The position numbers were made by a program, and so were the translations under genes. Shown piece by piece: positions 1 through 9,293 of a stretch of 64,000 bases of DNA. This stretch comes from Mycobacteriales bacterium (lineage in GTDB: Bacteria; Actinomycetota; Actinomycetes; JAFAQI01), in the NCBI GenBank assembly GCA_035550055.1, contig DASZRO010000005.1, forward strand, positions 124,001 through 188,000. The letters are read 5' to 3'. The notes beneath the pieces were generated by a model, which had not been told where the DNA came from, did not search any database, and was given only the letters and a program-made list of their open reading frames with translations. Within the stretch, counting starts at the first letter, position 1. Each line of letters begins with the position of its first letter.

Positions 1-80
1 GATGGCATCATCACACAGACACCGATTCACTACGAGCCCGTAGTACCGCCACCGCGGCGGTCACCCATGAGGAGCAGCAA

Positions 81-395
81 GTGCCACTCAAGTCAGGACA
101 GCGGCTGCGCAGCCAGGTCTGCACCACCGAGGTCATCGTCGTACGCGTGCCCGCCGACGACCTCGAGCTCTCCTGCGGTGGCTCGCCGATGGTCGAGCTG
201 GGCACCGACGTACCCGAGGGCGCTACGCCGGCCCCCGGCCTCGACGAAGGCACCCTGCTCGGCAAGCGCTACACGACCGACGACGCCGACGGCACCCTCG
301 AACTGCTGGTGACCAAGGGCGGCGACGGGACCCTAACCGGCAACGGCGTACCCCTCGTCACCAAAGAGTCGAAGCCGCTGCCGTCGAGCGACTAG
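81..395 (+). CDS. Conserved small actinobacterial protein, function unknown
   Basis: A 104-residue protein with two Cys (C19, C32) and a C-terminal half rich in Asp, Gly and Thr (LLVTKGGDGTL). It has no signal peptide and no membrane segment. The reading frame is open to the window edge, but the GTG at 81 is chosen because GAGGAG lies just upstream at good spacing and no other start codon is available in frame. It ends 7 nt before the next gene, so the two are probably co-transcribed. I recognise it only as a conserved hypothetical family of actinobacteria. The 80 bases before it hold no recognisable gene; a 13-codon frame ending at base 43 could be the tail of something upstream. Confidence 0.75.
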   Translation: MPLKSGQRLRSQVCTTEVIVVRVPADDLELSCGGSPMVELGTDVPEGATPAPGLDEGTLLGKRYTTDDADGTLELLVTKGGDGTLTGNGVPLVTKESKPLPSSD

Positions 396-402
396 CTCCT
401 CA

Positions 403-1242
403 GTGACTGCGCCACGCTGGTTCACCGACGCGATCGCTCAGCGGCCGGAGCACCACGACGTCGAGGTCAAGGGCGCCCGGATCCACTACCGGGCGTGGGG
501 CCCGAAGGGCGCACCCGGCATCGCCCTGCTGCACGGCGGCGCGGCGCACTCCGGGTGGTGGGACCACGTCGCGCCGCAGCTCGCCGACGGCTACCGGGTC
601 ATCGCGGCCGACCTCAGCGGACACGGCGACAGCGCGTGGAAGGCGGAGTACGACCGCTCGGACTGGGCGCGCGAGGTGGTCGGGGCGGTCCGCGCCGAAG
701 GGCTCGACCCGGCGCTGTTCATCGGCCACAGCATGGGCGGGTGGGTGTCGGTGTTTGCCGGCGTCCTCGAGCCGGACGCGGTGCGGGCGATCATCGCCAT
801 CGACTCGCCGCTGACTGAAGCGCCTCCCGAAGAAGCGCCCATCGCGGCGCGCCCGCCGACGAAGATCTACCCGTCCCTCGAGGTCGCGGTTTCGAAGTTC
901 CGGACCGTCCCCGCGCAGGACGGGAACCTTCCCTACGTCGAGCAGCACGTCGCGCTCGAGTCGCTGCATCAGGTCGACGGTGGCTGGACCTGGAAGTTCG
1001 ACCCGGGGCTGTTCGGCCAGCGCGGTTGGGTGCGCGATTTGATCCCGCAGCTGAAGGCGCCGTTGACGCTGGTCCGCTGCGAGCACGGCATGTGCGACGC
1101 GGCGATGGCGAAGCGGATCGACGAGTTGCACCCGGACGGCATCACCGTCGTCGAGCTGCCCGGCGCCGGCCACCACGCGATGTTCGACCAGCCGATGGCG
1201 CTGATCGAAACCCTCCGCGAGCTACTCGCCGACGATCGCTAG
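403..1242 (+). CDS. Alpha/beta hydrolase
   Basis: A 279-residue cytoplasmic alpha/beta-hydrolase fold protein. The oxyanion-hole region LLHGGAAHSGWW, the nucleophile elbow GHSMGG (Ser110) and a C-terminal GAGHHAMFDQP (His257) give a normal catalytic Ser/His pair. The substrate cannot be read from the sequence; an esterase, lipase-like or epoxide-hydrolase-like role is possible, and the Ser nucleophile argues against a dehalogenase. The GTG at 403 follows the preceding stop by 7 nt. Its 3' end overlaps the opposite-strand YdeI-like gene by about 20 nt. Confidence 0.9.
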   Translation: MTAPRWFTDAIAQRPEHHDVEVKGARIHYRAWGPKGAPGIALLHGGAAHSGWWDHVAPQLADGYRVIAADLSGHGDSAWKAEYDRSDWAREVVGAVRAEGLDPALFIGHSMGGWVSVFAGVLEPDAVRAIIAIDSPLTEAPPEEAPIAARPPTKIYPSLEVAVSKFRTVPAQDGNLPYVEQHVALESLHQVDGGWTWKFDPGLFGQRGWVRDLIPQLKAPLTLVRCEHGMCDAAMAKRIDELHPDGITVVELPGAGHHAMFDQPMALIETLRELLADDR

Positions 1243-1524
1243 CGGATCGGCCTTGCCGTTATGCACCCGGTGCTTGCAGCCCGGCCAGCAGCACGGGCGC
1301 TTCATGCCGTCCTCGAGCTCTTCCTGGGTACGGCGGATCCGGCGCTCCCGGGTCTTCTGCTGCTTGGCCTCCTCGACCCAGCAAATGAACTCGTTGCGGC
1401 CGAGCGGCGTACACGCATTCCACAGTTCGAGCGCCGCGGGATTGGCGAGCAACGCAGTGCGCAGATCGGCGGGTAGCGGGTGCACCACACCGCCGGAAAC
1501 CCGCCGACCGCCCACGCCAGCCAC
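1222..1524 (-). CDS. YdeI/OmpD-associated family small protein
   Basis: About 100 residues. The core (TPLGRNEFICWVEEAKQ, then TRERRIRRTQEEL and a Cys-rich KRPCCWPGCKHR tail) matches the short actinobacterial members of the YdeI/OmpD-associated family, sometimes labelled bacteriocin-protection proteins. Role unknown; the family is usually basic and cytoplasmic. The gene is squeezed between two hydrolase genes on the other strand and overlaps the first by about 20 nt. The start is uncertain: GTG codons at 1524 and 1515 (and 1488/1485) are all possible and none has a clear SD. Confidence 0.7.
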   Translation of the reverse strand: MAGVGGRRVSGGVVHPLPADLRTALLANPAALELWNACTPLGRNEFICWVEEAKQQKTRERRIRRTQEELEDGMKRPCCWPGCKHRVHNGKADPLAIVGE

Positions 1525-1554
1525 GCTAGCGTCTGGGCCAACGTCGGAGACTGC

Positions 1555-2430
1555 GTGAGCGCAGAGGTCGAAGGCACGATCGAGGCCGGGGACGGCCGGC
1601 AGGTCACGTACCTGGCGCGTGGTCCCGCGGACGGACGTGCCGTCCTCTACCTGCACGGGATGCCGAGCAGCCGCCTCGAGCAACGACTGTTTCCCGATGA
1701 CGCCCTCGCGCAAGCCGGGATACGCCTCATCAGTTTCGATCGGCCCGGATGGGGCCGGACCGACGCCGTTCCAGGAGACCGGATCGCCCGCAGTCGCGAT
1801 GCGCTCGCCGTCGCGGACCATTTCGGCCTCGCCCAGTTCTCGCTGATGGCGGTGTCGGCCGGAGGCACCTACGGCCTCACACTCGCGGCGTCAGCACCCG
1901 AGCGGGTCACCCGCGTGCTGCTCGTTTCCGCGCAGCTCCCCTACGACGACGATGCCGCGATCGCGACGATGCAGCCCGACCAGCTCGCGCTCGTCCCGGT
2001 GGCGCGCCTCGGGCGCACCGCCGAACTGGTTGCCGGCTGCGAGGCCTACCGAAGGGCAATGCTCGACGACGTCGTCGGTCGGTTCTGGCCGTCGCTCGCG
2101 ACGCTGTCGGAGGCCGAGCGCGCATTCGTGGCGCAGCCATGGCTCAGCGGAGCACTCATCGCCGAAATCGCGGAGGGGCTGCGGATCAGCGCCGAGGGGC
2201 TGGTCGACGACCTGTTGAGCTGGCCGACCCCGCTCGAGGTCGATCCGCGATCGATCGCCTGTCCCGTCGTTGCGATGCACGGCACGGCCGACGACTGGGA
2301 GCCGCTGCCGAACCTCAGGCGAATCCTCGAGCGCATGCCGCAGGCCGAAGTTCGGCTCTGTCGAGGGATGAATCACTTCGGCCCGCTCTTGGAGGCTGCA
2401 GCGACACTGGCCCTCGCGGTAGCCGACTGA
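1555..2430 (+). CDS. Alpha/beta hydrolase
   Basis: A 291-residue alpha/beta-hydrolase with oxyanion motif YLHGMPSSRLE, nucleophile elbow AVSAGGTY (Ser101), an acid loop HGTADDWEP and a C-terminal His in GMNHFGP. This is the proline-iminopeptidase/haloperoxidase-like branch of the superfamily, but no substrate can be assigned. The open frame extends upstream, but GTG 1555 is preferred because the translated text before it is arginine/alanine noise antisense to the YdeI-like gene. It converges with the CoA-transferase gene with an 11-nt gap. Confidence 0.88.
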   Translation: MSAEVEGTIEAGDGRQVTYLARGPADGRAVLYLHGMPSSRLEQRLFPDDALAQAGIRLISFDRPGWGRTDAVPGDRIARSRDALAVADHFGLAQFSLMAVSAGGTYGLTLAASAPERVTRVLLVSAQLPYDDDAAIATMQPDQLALVPVARLGRTAELVAGCEAYRRAMLDDVVGRFWPSLATLSEAERAFVAQPWLSGALIAEIAEGLRISAEGLVDDLLSWPTPLEVDPRSIACPVVAMHGTADDWEPLPNLRRILERMPQAEVRLCRGMNHFGPLLEAAATLALAVAD

Positions 2431-2441
2431 CGCGCGTCGCC

Positions 2442-3647
2442 TCAGCCGAGGGCGCCGGAATCCCGGTAGGTCGTGATCTGGTCCCAGTCGAGGCCGGCGT
2501 CCAGGAGGACCTCTTCGGTGTGCTGGCCGAGCTCGGGGGCGGCACGCCCGGACGACGACGGTTGGCCGTCGAACTGGTACGGCGGCGCCACCACGCGAAA
2601 CGTCCGGCCGTCTGAGGCGGTGAGCTCCGAGAGGTACTGGTTGGCGGCGACCTGTTCGTCGGCGTGAAGCTCCTCGAACGTCTGTGCCGCCGACCACACG
2701 CCGCTGAAGTTCGCGAGCGCCTCACGCCACTCCTCGACGGTCTTGCCGGCGAAGATCGCGTCGAGCTCGGCGACACATTCGCGACGGTTGCGGTAGCGCG
2801 CGGCCATGTCGACGTACCGCGGGTCGTCTGCGAGGTCCGAGCGTCCCATCAGCCCGCACAGCTCTGCCCAGAACCGATCCGCCTGTAGACAGACCAGCGA
2901 GATCCAGCGGTCGTCGGAGGTCCGGTAGAAGCTCGCGATCGGGTTGGCGGCGTTCTTGCGGTCGGCGCGGAACAGCTCGCCGGTGTAGGGCGCGGCGACG
3001 ATGTCCGGGCTCATCGACCACATTCCCGTGTTGAGCAGCGACACGTCGACCACCGCTCCTCCGCCGGTGCGTTCGCGCTTGAACAACGCCATCGCGACCG
3101 CGCCCGCGATGTAGCTGGAGCCCTGTAGGTCGTAGAACGCGGCCGGTTGCATGGCGGGGCTTTCGGCATTTGCCTCGGTCAGCTTGTACATCGCGCCGCC
3201 GCCGGCCCACGCCGCCGCCGCGTCGTACCCACCGACGTCGACCTTGGGCCCGGTGCTCCCCCACCCCGACCCGCGCACGTAGACCAGCCGAGGGTTGACG
3301 GCGCGCAGGTCGTCGACGTCGATCTGCAGGCGCTCACGCAGCTTGGGCAGGTAGCTGGTCAGGAAGACATCGGCGGTCTCGACCAGCCGGTAGAGCAGCT
3401 CGCGTCCGCCCTCGCTCTGCAGGTCCAGCGTGACGCTGCGCTTGCCTCGGTTGGGGATCTCGATGAAGGGGTTGGGCCCGCCCTCGGCGGTGTTCAACAG
3501 GTTCATCAGTCCGCGCTGCGGATCACCGGCCGGCGGCTCGACCTTGATCACGTCGGCACCGAGGTCGGCCATGATTGCCCCCGCTCCCGGCACGAACGTC
3601 CAGGCGGCGACTTCAACGACGCGTACGCCGTCGAACGGTCCGGTCAT
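2442..3647 (-). CDS. Family III (CaiB/BaiF-type) CoA-transferase
   Basis: A 401-residue family III CoA-transferase, which moves CoA between carboxylic acids through an aspartyl-CoA thioester. The N-terminal block [30 protein letters not shown] is classic for the family (quoted in parts: [17 protein letters not shown]). The likely catalytic Asp is D173 in FYDLQGS, followed by the usual ALFKRERTG stretch. The start ATG 3647 is chosen because a TAnnnT box lies 6-7 nt upstream; the longer frame to 4010 is antisense to the neighbouring dehydrogenase. It is divergent from that dehydrogenase with only 19 bp between start codons, so the two may act on one acid/alcohol pathway. Confidence 0.93.
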   Translation of the reverse strand: MTGPFDGVRVVEVAAWTFVPGAGAIMADLGADVIKVEPPAGDPQRGLMNLLNTAEGGPNPFIEIPNRGKRSVTLDLQSEGGRELLYRLVETADVFLTSYLPKLRERLQIDVDDLRAVNPRLVYVRGSGWGSTGPKVDVGGYDAAAAWAGGGAMYKLTEANAESPAMQPAAFYDLQGSSYIAGAVAMALFKRERTGGGAVVDVSLLNTGMWSMSPDIVAAPYTGELFRADRKNAANPIASFYRTSDDRWISLVCLQADRFWAELCGLMGRSDLADDPRYVDMAARYRNRRECVAELDAIFAGKTVEEWREALANFSGVWSAAQTFEELHADEQVAANQYLSELTASDGRTFRVVAPPYQFDGQPSSSGRAAPELGQHTEEVLLDAGLDWDQITTYRDSGALG

Positions 3648-3666
3648 CGCGCGTAGCGTAACCAGC
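3648..3666. promoter_or_regulatory. Symmetric bidirectional -10 between two leaderless genes
   Basis: The whole 19-bp gap between the two start codons is CGCGCG-TAGCGTA-ACCAGC. Read forward, TAGCGT (3654-3659) is a TAnnnT -10 box 7 nt before the ATG at 3667. Read in reverse, TACGCT (3660-3655) is a -10 box 7 nt before the ATG at 3647. No SD is present on either side, so both transcripts are inferred to be leaderless and to start at or next to the ATG from overlapping -10 elements. Confidence 0.6.
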
Positions 3667-4707
3667 ATGAGCACTGTGACGGCGTGGGCGACGCCCGGAC
3701 CGAAAGCTCCGTTCGAACGTACGACGATCGAGCGGCGTGATCCCGGCCCCCACGACGTGGTGATCGCGATCGCGTACGCCGGCATCTGCCACTCCGACAT
3801 CCACACGGCGCGCGAGGAGTGGGGCAAGATCACGTTCCCGCTCGTGCCGGGGCACGAGATCGCCGGAGTCGTCGACGCCGTCGGCGACCAGGTGACCAAG
3901 CACGCGGTCGGCGATCGCGTCGGCGTCGGCTGCATGGTCGACTCCTGCCGCGAGTGCGAGAACTGCCGGGTCGGCGAAGAGCAGTACTGCGTGCCCGGCA
4001 ACACCGGCACCTACAACGCCATCGACCGCTACGGCCGACCCACCGCGGGCGGGTACTCGAGCCACATCGTGGTCGACGAGCACTTCGTCGCCAAGATCCC
4101 GGACTCCCTCGAGCTGGACGTCGCCGCGCCGCTGCTGTGCGCCGGCATCACGCTCTACTCGCCGCTTCGGCACTGGGAGGCCGGGCCGGGCAAGCGGGTC
4201 GCGATCGTCGGCCTCGGCGGTCTCGGCCACATGGGGGTGAAGATCGCCAGTGCCCTCGGCGCCGACGTGACCGTCCTCTCGCAGACCGACGCGAAGAAAG
4301 CCGACGGTCTGGCGTTCGGCGCGAGCGACTACGTAGCGACCCGAGACCTCTCGGCACTGAAGGACCTCGAGAAGAGCTTCGATCTGATCGTCAACACGGT
4401 CTCCGCGCCGCTGCCGCTCGACGCCTATCTGTCACTGCTGCGTCTCGACGGCACGATGGTCAATGTCGGCGCACCGCCGGAACCGATGCCGGTGCGGTTC
4501 TACAACCTGATGACCAACCGGCGCCGGCTCGCCGGATCAGGCATCGGCGGCATGCGCGAGACCCAGGAGATGCTCGACTTCTGCGGCGACCACGGGATCG
4601 GCGCGCAGATCGAGACGATCTCGGCCGATCGGATCGACGAGGCCTACGACCGCGTCGTGGACAGCAACGTGCGCTACCGGTTCGTGATCGACACCGCGAC
4701 GTTGTAG
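3667..4707 (+). CDS. Zinc-dependent alcohol dehydrogenase (YahK/CAD-like)
   Basis: A 346-residue medium-chain dehydrogenase that should oxidise alcohols or reduce aldehydes with NAD(P). Catalytic zinc ligands are C41 (GICHSD), H63-E64 (PGHE) and C158 (LLCAG). The structural zinc lobe is C94, C97, C100 and C108 (CRECENC...QYC). The dinucleotide motif is GLGGLGHMG (183-190) and the whole resembles YahK and cinnamyl alcohol dehydrogenases, which favour NADPH. The ATG at 3667 is used; the longer frame to 3430 runs antisense into the CoA-transferase. Its last 34 nt overlap the opposite-strand gene. Confidence 0.93.
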   Translation: MSTVTAWATPGPKAPFERTTIERRDPGPHDVVIAIAYAGICHSDIHTAREEWGKITFPLVPGHEIAGVVDAVGDQVTKHAVGDRVGVGCMVDSCRECENCRVGEEQYCVPGNTGTYNAIDRYGRPTAGGYSSHIVVDEHFVAKIPDSLELDVAAPLLCAGITLYSPLRHWEAGPGKRVAIVGLGGLGHMGVKIASALGADVTVLSQTDAKKADGLAFGASDYVATRDLSALKDLEKSFDLIVNTVSAPLPLDAYLSLLRLDGTMVNVGAPPEPMPVRFYNLMTNRRRLAGSGIGGMRETQEMLDFCGDHGIGAQIETISADRIDEAYDRVVDSNVRYRFVIDTATL

Positions 4708-5213
4708 CGCCGGCGGTCGCCGATCAGGTACGACGTCGACCCGAAGACCAACACCACCAGCACCACCGCGAACCAGAAGCCGAGTGGCGGCGCCGGCGTG
4801 TCGGGCGACGGCGAGCCACCGGCGCTGCGCGCGACGGGACGTGGTGCCGCCGCGGCAACCCGCGGGCGAAGCGCCGACGGCAACGGACCGACCGGCACCA
4901 CCGAGATCAGTCCGGGTGCGGTGACCGCAACCGGACCGGTGAGGGCTCGCGGCTGCCGTCGCACACGTCCGGGCGATGCCGCGGTCCTTACACCCTTCGG
5001 CGCGGCAGCCGAGCCGTCCCGACGCGCTTGCGGCGCCGCGTGATGACCGAGCGGCACGGTGATGGTCCCGAGCCGGCCGGGCAGCTCGATCGAGATCCGG
5101 GGCGGCAGGTGCAGCGGCCTGGCCGGTGCAGCGGCCGCGGGCGCCGGAAGCGCCAGGAGCAAGGCCGCGAAGCCACCCCACAGCGAAGCGGCGCGTAGCG
5201 GTCGACGCTTCAC
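4674..5213 (-). CDS. Secreted, C-terminally anchored Pro/Ala-rich protein
   Basis: A 179-residue protein with an N-terminal signal peptide (basic start, then [18 protein letters not shown]), a low-complexity Ala/Pro/Arg region, and one C-terminal membrane segment ([21 protein letters not shown]) followed by a short basic tail. This layout suggests a surface protein anchored by its C-terminus; there is no LPXTG sortase signal. GTG 5213 is supported by GGGAGGG 7 nt upstream. No enzymatic domain is visible. Its 3' end overlaps the dehydrogenase gene by 34 nt. Confidence 0.7.
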   Translation of the reverse strand: MKRRPLRAASLWGGFAALLLALPAPAAAAPARPLHLPPRISIELPGRLGTITVPLGHHAAPQARRDGSAAAPKGVRTAASPGRVRRQPRALTGPVAVTAPGLISVVPVGPLPSALRPRVAAAAPRPVARSAGGSPSPDTPAPPLGFWFAVVLVVLVFGSTSYLIGDRRRYNVAVSITNR

Positions 5214-5350
5214 CGCACCCTCCCGTCCACCACCGGGGGAAGCGGCAGCATGCCCTGCGCAGGTCCGGCGTCGGGAGCAGCGTGGGTGCCTGCGCCGGTG
5301 GCCGCATCATGGCACGTACGGCGGCGGATGTCGGGGACCGTTCGGGGGAC

Positions 5351-5551
5351 TCAGTCCGGCCTGTCGCGCCGAGGGTCAGGGCTGGTCTCCCCGTGGACCG
5401 AGCAGGTCGCGGTGTAGGACAACGGCGTCACCTGGACCACCATCCGCCGGCCGCACAACGCGCAGAACCGCGGCGGTTCGTACGGCGCTCGGCGCCGGCA
5501 ACGATCGTGGACGTCGTCGGCGAGCTCCTTCCCGCAGCCGGTGCAGCGCAT
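5351..5551 (-). CDS. bsaP: Biotin synthase auxiliary protein BsaP
   Basis: A 66-residue Cys-rich protein beginning MRCTGCGKELADD with C3, C6, C18, C30, C33 (FCALCGRR) and C50. It closely resembles the small protein encoded directly after bioB in mycobacteria (the Rv1590 family), reported to be an iron-sulfur auxiliary protein needed for BioB turnover. It begins 16 nt after bioB on the same strand, the expected operon order. Cytoplasmic; its partner should be the adjacent BioB. Confidence 0.88.
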   Translation of the reverse strand: MRCTGCGKELADDVHDRCRRRAPYEPPRFCALCGRRMVVQVTPLSYTATCSVHGETSPDPRRDRPD

Positions 5552-5567
5552 CCCGGACCAGCGAGCG

Positions 5568-6578
5568 CTACAGGGCGGAGGTGAGGGTCTTGATCGGCAT
5601 CCGCAGCTCCTCGAGCAGCGCGAGGTCGGCGGCGGGGGGCCGGCCGAGCGTCGTCAGGTAGTTGCCGACGATGACCGCGTTGACCCCACCGAGCAGCCCG
5701 TCGCGGGTGCCGAGGTCACCGAGCGTGACCTCACGGCCACCGGCGAACCGAAGGATCGTCGACGGCAGGGCCAGCCGGAACGCGCCGACCGCTCGCAGCG
5801 CGTCCGTCGCCGAGAGCACCGGCAGGTCGGCGAACGGGGTGCCCGGTCGCGGGTCGAGGAAGTTCAACGGCACCTCGTCGGGCGCCACATCGGCCAGCTG
5901 GCTCGCCAGCTCCGCCCGCTGCTCGAGCGACTCGCCCATCCCGACGATCGCGCCGCAGCAGACCTCCATCCCGGCGCCACGCACCAGCTCGAGGGTGGCC
6001 CGCCGCTCCTCCCACGTGTGGGTCGTCACGACCGAGCCGAAGAACGACCGAGCGGTCTCCAGGTTGTGGTTGTAGCGATGCACTCCCATCCCGACCAGAC
6101 GGTCGACGTCGTCGCTGGTCAGGATGCCGAGCGAGCACGCGATCTGTACGTCGTTGCCGTCCGCACGGATGGCCTCGATCGCGGCCTGCACGTCGTCGAG
6201 CAGCCGCTGGTCGGGGCCGCGCACCGCGGCGACGATGCAGAACTCGGTCGCACCGGTGTCGCGGGTCTCGCGCGCCGCGCGAACCAGCTCCGTCACGTCG
6301 AGCCGCGCCGCCCGAACCGGGGTCTCGAAGCGACCCGACTGCGAGCAGAAGTGGCAGTCCTCGGGACAACCACCGGTCTTGACGCTGACGATGCCCTCGA
6401 CCTCGACGGCCTCGCCGCACCAGCGCTGCCGCACCTCGTGGGCGAGCTCGAGCAGTGCCGGGACCTGTTCATCCGGCAGCCGCAGGCACGCGAGGACACC
6501 GTCCGCGTCGAGGCCGGCGCCGGTCGGGAGCACCGTGGCGCGCGCATGGGCAAGGACAGCGGGTTCGCGCTCGGACAC
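5568..6578 (-). CDS. bioB: Biotin synthase
   Basis: A 336-residue radical-SAM enzyme that inserts sulfur into dethiobiotin, the last step of biotin synthesis. The radical-SAM cysteines are C71, C75 and C78 (CPEDCHFC). Mycobacterial BioB hallmarks include [32 protein letters not shown] and the C-terminal [14 protein letters not shown]. The start GTG 6578 is preferred over GTG 6587 because GAGAGG lies 9 nt upstream of the former and directly abuts the latter. Other bio genes (bioF, bioA, bioD) are not in the window. bsaP follows in the same operon. Confidence 0.97.
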   Translation of the reverse strand: MSEREPAVLAHARATVLPTGAGLDADGVLACLRLPDEQVPALLELAHEVRQRWCGEAVEVEGIVSVKTGGCPEDCHFCSQSGRFETPVRAARLDVTELVRAARETRDTGATEFCIVAAVRGPDQRLLDDVQAAIEAIRADGNDVQIACSLGILTSDDVDRLVGMGVHRYNHNLETARSFFGSVVTTHTWEERRATLELVRGAGMEVCCGAIVGMGESLEQRAELASQLADVAPDEVPLNFLDPRPGTPFADLPVLSATDALRAVGAFRLALPSTILRFAGGREVTLGDLGTRDGLLGGVNAVIVGNYLTTLGRPPAADLALLEELRMPIKTLTSAL

Positions 6579-6645
6579 GGGCGACACCCTCTCAGACGGC
6601 CGAACCGGCAAGATCGTTAACCCAGCCGTGCGACCATCCCCCGTC

Positions 6646-7389
6646 GTGAAGGTCATCGCGAGCTATTCGGTGAAGGGCGGGGTCGGCAAGACGTCGGCGG
6701 CCGTCAACCTCGCCTGGCTCGCCGCCGGCAGCGGTCGGCGCACCCTGCTGTGGGACCTCGATCCGCAGGCGGCGGCCAGCTACCTGCTGCGCACCAAGCC
6801 GAAGGTGAAAGGCGGCAGCCGGAAGCTGCTCCAAGGCAAGAGCGAGGTGGCCGCGGCGATCCGGGCGACGGCAGACGACCTCCTCGACGTGCTGCCGGCC
6901 AGCGGCTCCTACGCCGCGACGGATCTCGACCTCGCGGCCGCGAAGAAGAGTGAGCAGCGGGTCAGCAAGGCGCTGGCTGAGGTCCGAGACGCCTACGACG
7001 TCGCGGTCCTCGACTGCCCGCCCGGGTTGACCCTGCTGTCGACCAACGTCGTCCGCGCCGCGGATCTGGTCCTGACGCCGATCGTGCCCTCACCGCTGTC
7101 GATGCGCACCCTCGACCAGCTCGTCGACCTGGTCTCCGAATGCGGCGGCAGTGCACGAATCCTCGCGTTCCTGTCGATGGTCGACCGCCGCAGAGCCTTG
7201 CACCGTGACGTGATCGAGCTGGTCCACGGCAGCTATGGCGACATCGCGGAGACCGTCGTTCCGCTGAGCGCCACGATCGAGCGGATGGGCCAGCGTCGGC
7301 GCCCAGTTGCGTCGTACGCCGCGAGCTCCCCGGCGACCGCGGCCTACCAGCAGCTCTGGGACGAGATCGTGGCGCGCCTGTCGTTGTGA
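6646..7389 (+). CDS. Orphan ParA/MinD-family ATPase
   Basis: A 247-residue ParA-type deviant Walker ATPase. Walker A is [12 protein letters not shown] near residue 8, the switch region is DLDPQAAAS, and the third motif is [12 protein letters not shown]. It is close to full length for a minimal ParA and has no N-terminal DNA-binding domain. No ParB or parS-like partner lies beside it, so it is more likely an accessory positioning ATPase than the chromosomal ParA. GTG 6646 has no obvious SD. It is divergent from bioB (67 bp apart) without an evident functional link. Confidence 0.9.
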   Translation: MKVIASYSVKGGVGKTSAAVNLAWLAAGSGRRTLLWDLDPQAAASYLLRTKPKVKGGSRKLLQGKSEVAAAIRATADDLLDVLPASGSYAATDLDLAAAKKSEQRVSKALAEVRDAYDVAVLDCPPGLTLLSTNVVRAADLVLTPIVPSPLSMRTLDQLVDLVSECGGSARILAFLSMVDRRRALHRDVIELVHGSYGDIAETVVPLSATIERMGQRRRPVASYAASSPATAAYQQLWDEIVARLSL

Positions 7390-7408
7390 TCGTCCGACGC
7401 TGGGCCGG

Positions 7409-9166
7409 CTATCCGGCGGGTAGCACCGCGAGGTCGTACGGAGTGGTCCACGCGGCGGCGTCCGACCCGGCGGCGACGACCGTCGCGCTGCCGTGCGCGG
7501 GGATCTCCACGACGCGGTCGTTGCCTTTGCCCTGGTAGTCGCGAGTGTCGGCCACGAAGACGTTGCCGTGCGCGTCGACGGCAAGTCCGGCCACGAAGTC
7601 GAACCGCTTGCCGTTCACGACGGGGTCGATCGCCCTGGCGACGCCGTCGGAGGCCACCTCCACGACCCGGTGGTGCGAGGTGTCGGCGAGATAGAGGTCA
7701 CCGGCCGCGTCCGACGCGATGCTGTAGGGCTTGCCGATCGGTTCGCCGTTCACTGTCGGCTCGATCACCCGCGGTGCACCACCGACGGGGACCTCGATGA
7801 CGCGGGCGTGGCGGTACTCGGAGATGAAGACGTCGCCTGCGGCGTCGACCGCCGCTTCCTCCGGATCGTTGAGAGCGGCGCCGTCGACTCTGGGTGCGAT
7901 CAGCTTCGGCGACCCGCCGCCGACCGGCACCTCCAGCACGCCCTTGTCGGGCGGGTCGGCGACGAACAAGTTGCCGGACGAGTCGACGGCGATGTCGCGG
8001 CTGACGACCGGGTCGCTGTCCGAGGTCGGGTACACAACCGCCGGCGCGCCACCACTGGCGGGTAGTTCGACGACCCGGGCGCGATACGCGTCAGCGACGA
8101 ACAGGGCGCCGGCCGCGTCAACCGCGACTCCGTCCGGGTACACCCCGAAGCCGGCGACCGCTGGGCCGATCGCGTGCGGCGTGCCATGGGAAGGGATCTC
8201 GACGATGCGGCCGACGTCCAGCTGCGTGTAGTTGACGATGGCCGGTTGGGCGACGTACACGTCTCCCCCGCCGTCCACGGCGACGCCTTCGTCGTCGAGC
8301 AGCCGGGAGCCGGCGACCGTGGCGTGTATCGCACGCGGCTGGCCTGACACGGGCAGCTCGACGACCCGGCTGTGGCCGGAGTCGGCGATGAACAGGTCCC
8401 CGGCCGAATCGAGAGCGAGGCCGAGCGGGCGCAGCAGCGAGTTGCCGTGAACCGTGGGGTCGTACGCGGCGACCGCCGCGCCACCCGTCACCGCCACGAC
8501 GCGCTGGTGACCCTGGTCCGAGACATACAGGGTCCCGTCGCGCGCAACGACCACACCTGCCGGGTGAAGCAAGCCTGCGCCGGCCACCGTGGTGTCGATC
8601 ACCTTCGGCTTGCCGTGCCGCGGCACCTCGACCACCCGGCTGTGGGCCGTGTCGGCGACGAACAAGTCGCCGGCGCCGTCCACCGCAACCCCGCGCGGCC
8701 TGCGCAGCCGCTTGCCGGCGACCTTCGGGTCGAGCGCTGACGGCACCCCGTGTGCCGGCACCTCGACCACCCGACTGTTGAACGTGTCCGCGATGAACAG
8801 GTCCCCTGCGGCGTCGACCGCAACGCCGCACGGCTGGTCGAGATTTTTGCCGTCGACGGTCGGTGAGATGACCGACTCGGCCCCCGTGGCCGCGATCTCC
8901 ACGATGCGGCTGTTGCCCATGTCGGCGACGAACACGTCGCCGCCGCGATCGGCTGCGATTCCGTACGGCGTGTTCAGCCGCGGCAACACCGCGCTCACCC
9001 CTGGCGCGCCGACGACCTTCTCCCCGACCCCGCCGGGCCCGTCGATCACCAGCACATCGGGGGTAGCGGCCGATGCGGTCGGCGTCGAAGCGAAGGACTC
9101 CGGCACCACCGCGACCGTCGCCGCCAGCACGCCGAGCAGCAGGCACAACCGAGCGCGCGTCGTCAT
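7409..9166 (-). CDS. Secreted NHL-repeat beta-propeller protein
   Basis: A 585-residue exported protein. After the signal peptide (RLCLLLGVLAATVAVV, cleavage near ASTPTASA) come eleven NHL-type repeats of the pattern GVAVDAAGDLFIADTxxSRVVEV. Repeat 6 carries an insertion and repeat 11 a charged loop. Eleven repeats would give one or two beta-propellers, a scaffold for ligand or polymer binding; an enzymatic role such as a lyase cannot be excluded. ATG 9166 is the probable start, with the weak SD CAGGTG directly upstream. It converges with the ParA gene. Confidence 0.88.
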   Translation of the reverse strand: MTTRARLCLLLGVLAATVAVVPESFASTPTASAATPDVLVIDGPGGVGEKVVGAPGVSAVLPRLNTPYGIAADRGGDVFVADMGNSRIVEIAATGAESVISPTVDGKNLDQPCGVAVDAAGDLFIADTFNSRVVEVPAHGVPSALDPKVAGKRLRRPRGVAVDGAGDLFVADTAHSRVVEVPRHGKPKVIDTTVAGAGLLHPAGVVVARDGTLYVSDQGHQRVVAVTGGAAVAAYDPTVHGNSLLRPLGLALDSAGDLFIADSGHSRVVELPVSGQPRAIHATVAGSRLLDDEGVAVDGGGDVYVAQPAIVNYTQLDVGRIVEIPSHGTPHAIGPAVAGFGVYPDGVAVDAAGALFVADAYRARVVELPASGGAPAVVYPTSDSDPVVSRDIAVDSSGNLFVADPPDKGVLEVPVGGGSPKLIAPRVDGAALNDPEEAAVDAAGDVFISEYRHARVIEVPVGGAPRVIEPTVNGEPIGKPYSIASDAAGDLYLADTSHHRVVEVASDGVARAIDPVVNGKRFDFVAGLAVDAHGNVFVADTRDYQGKGNDRVVEIPAHGSATVVAAGSDAAAWTTPYDLAVLPAG

Positions 9167-9293
9167 CACCTGCCCAGTATTCAGCCCCACCCTCGGCGAG
9201 AGCCATGGCCAACTCGGGTGGGTTTGCCCTAGTCATCCCCATCCAGCGGGTCGGTTACCGTCGCAGAGTGAGCGCGACGCTGGTGCCCGGCGC

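Noticed and set aside
403-1242. Assignment of the first hydrolase as haloalkane dehalogenase or epoxide hydrolase
   Set aside because: The nucleophile is Ser in GHSMGG, whereas those enzymes need Asp; only the gene at 38012-38926 has the Asp nucleophile.
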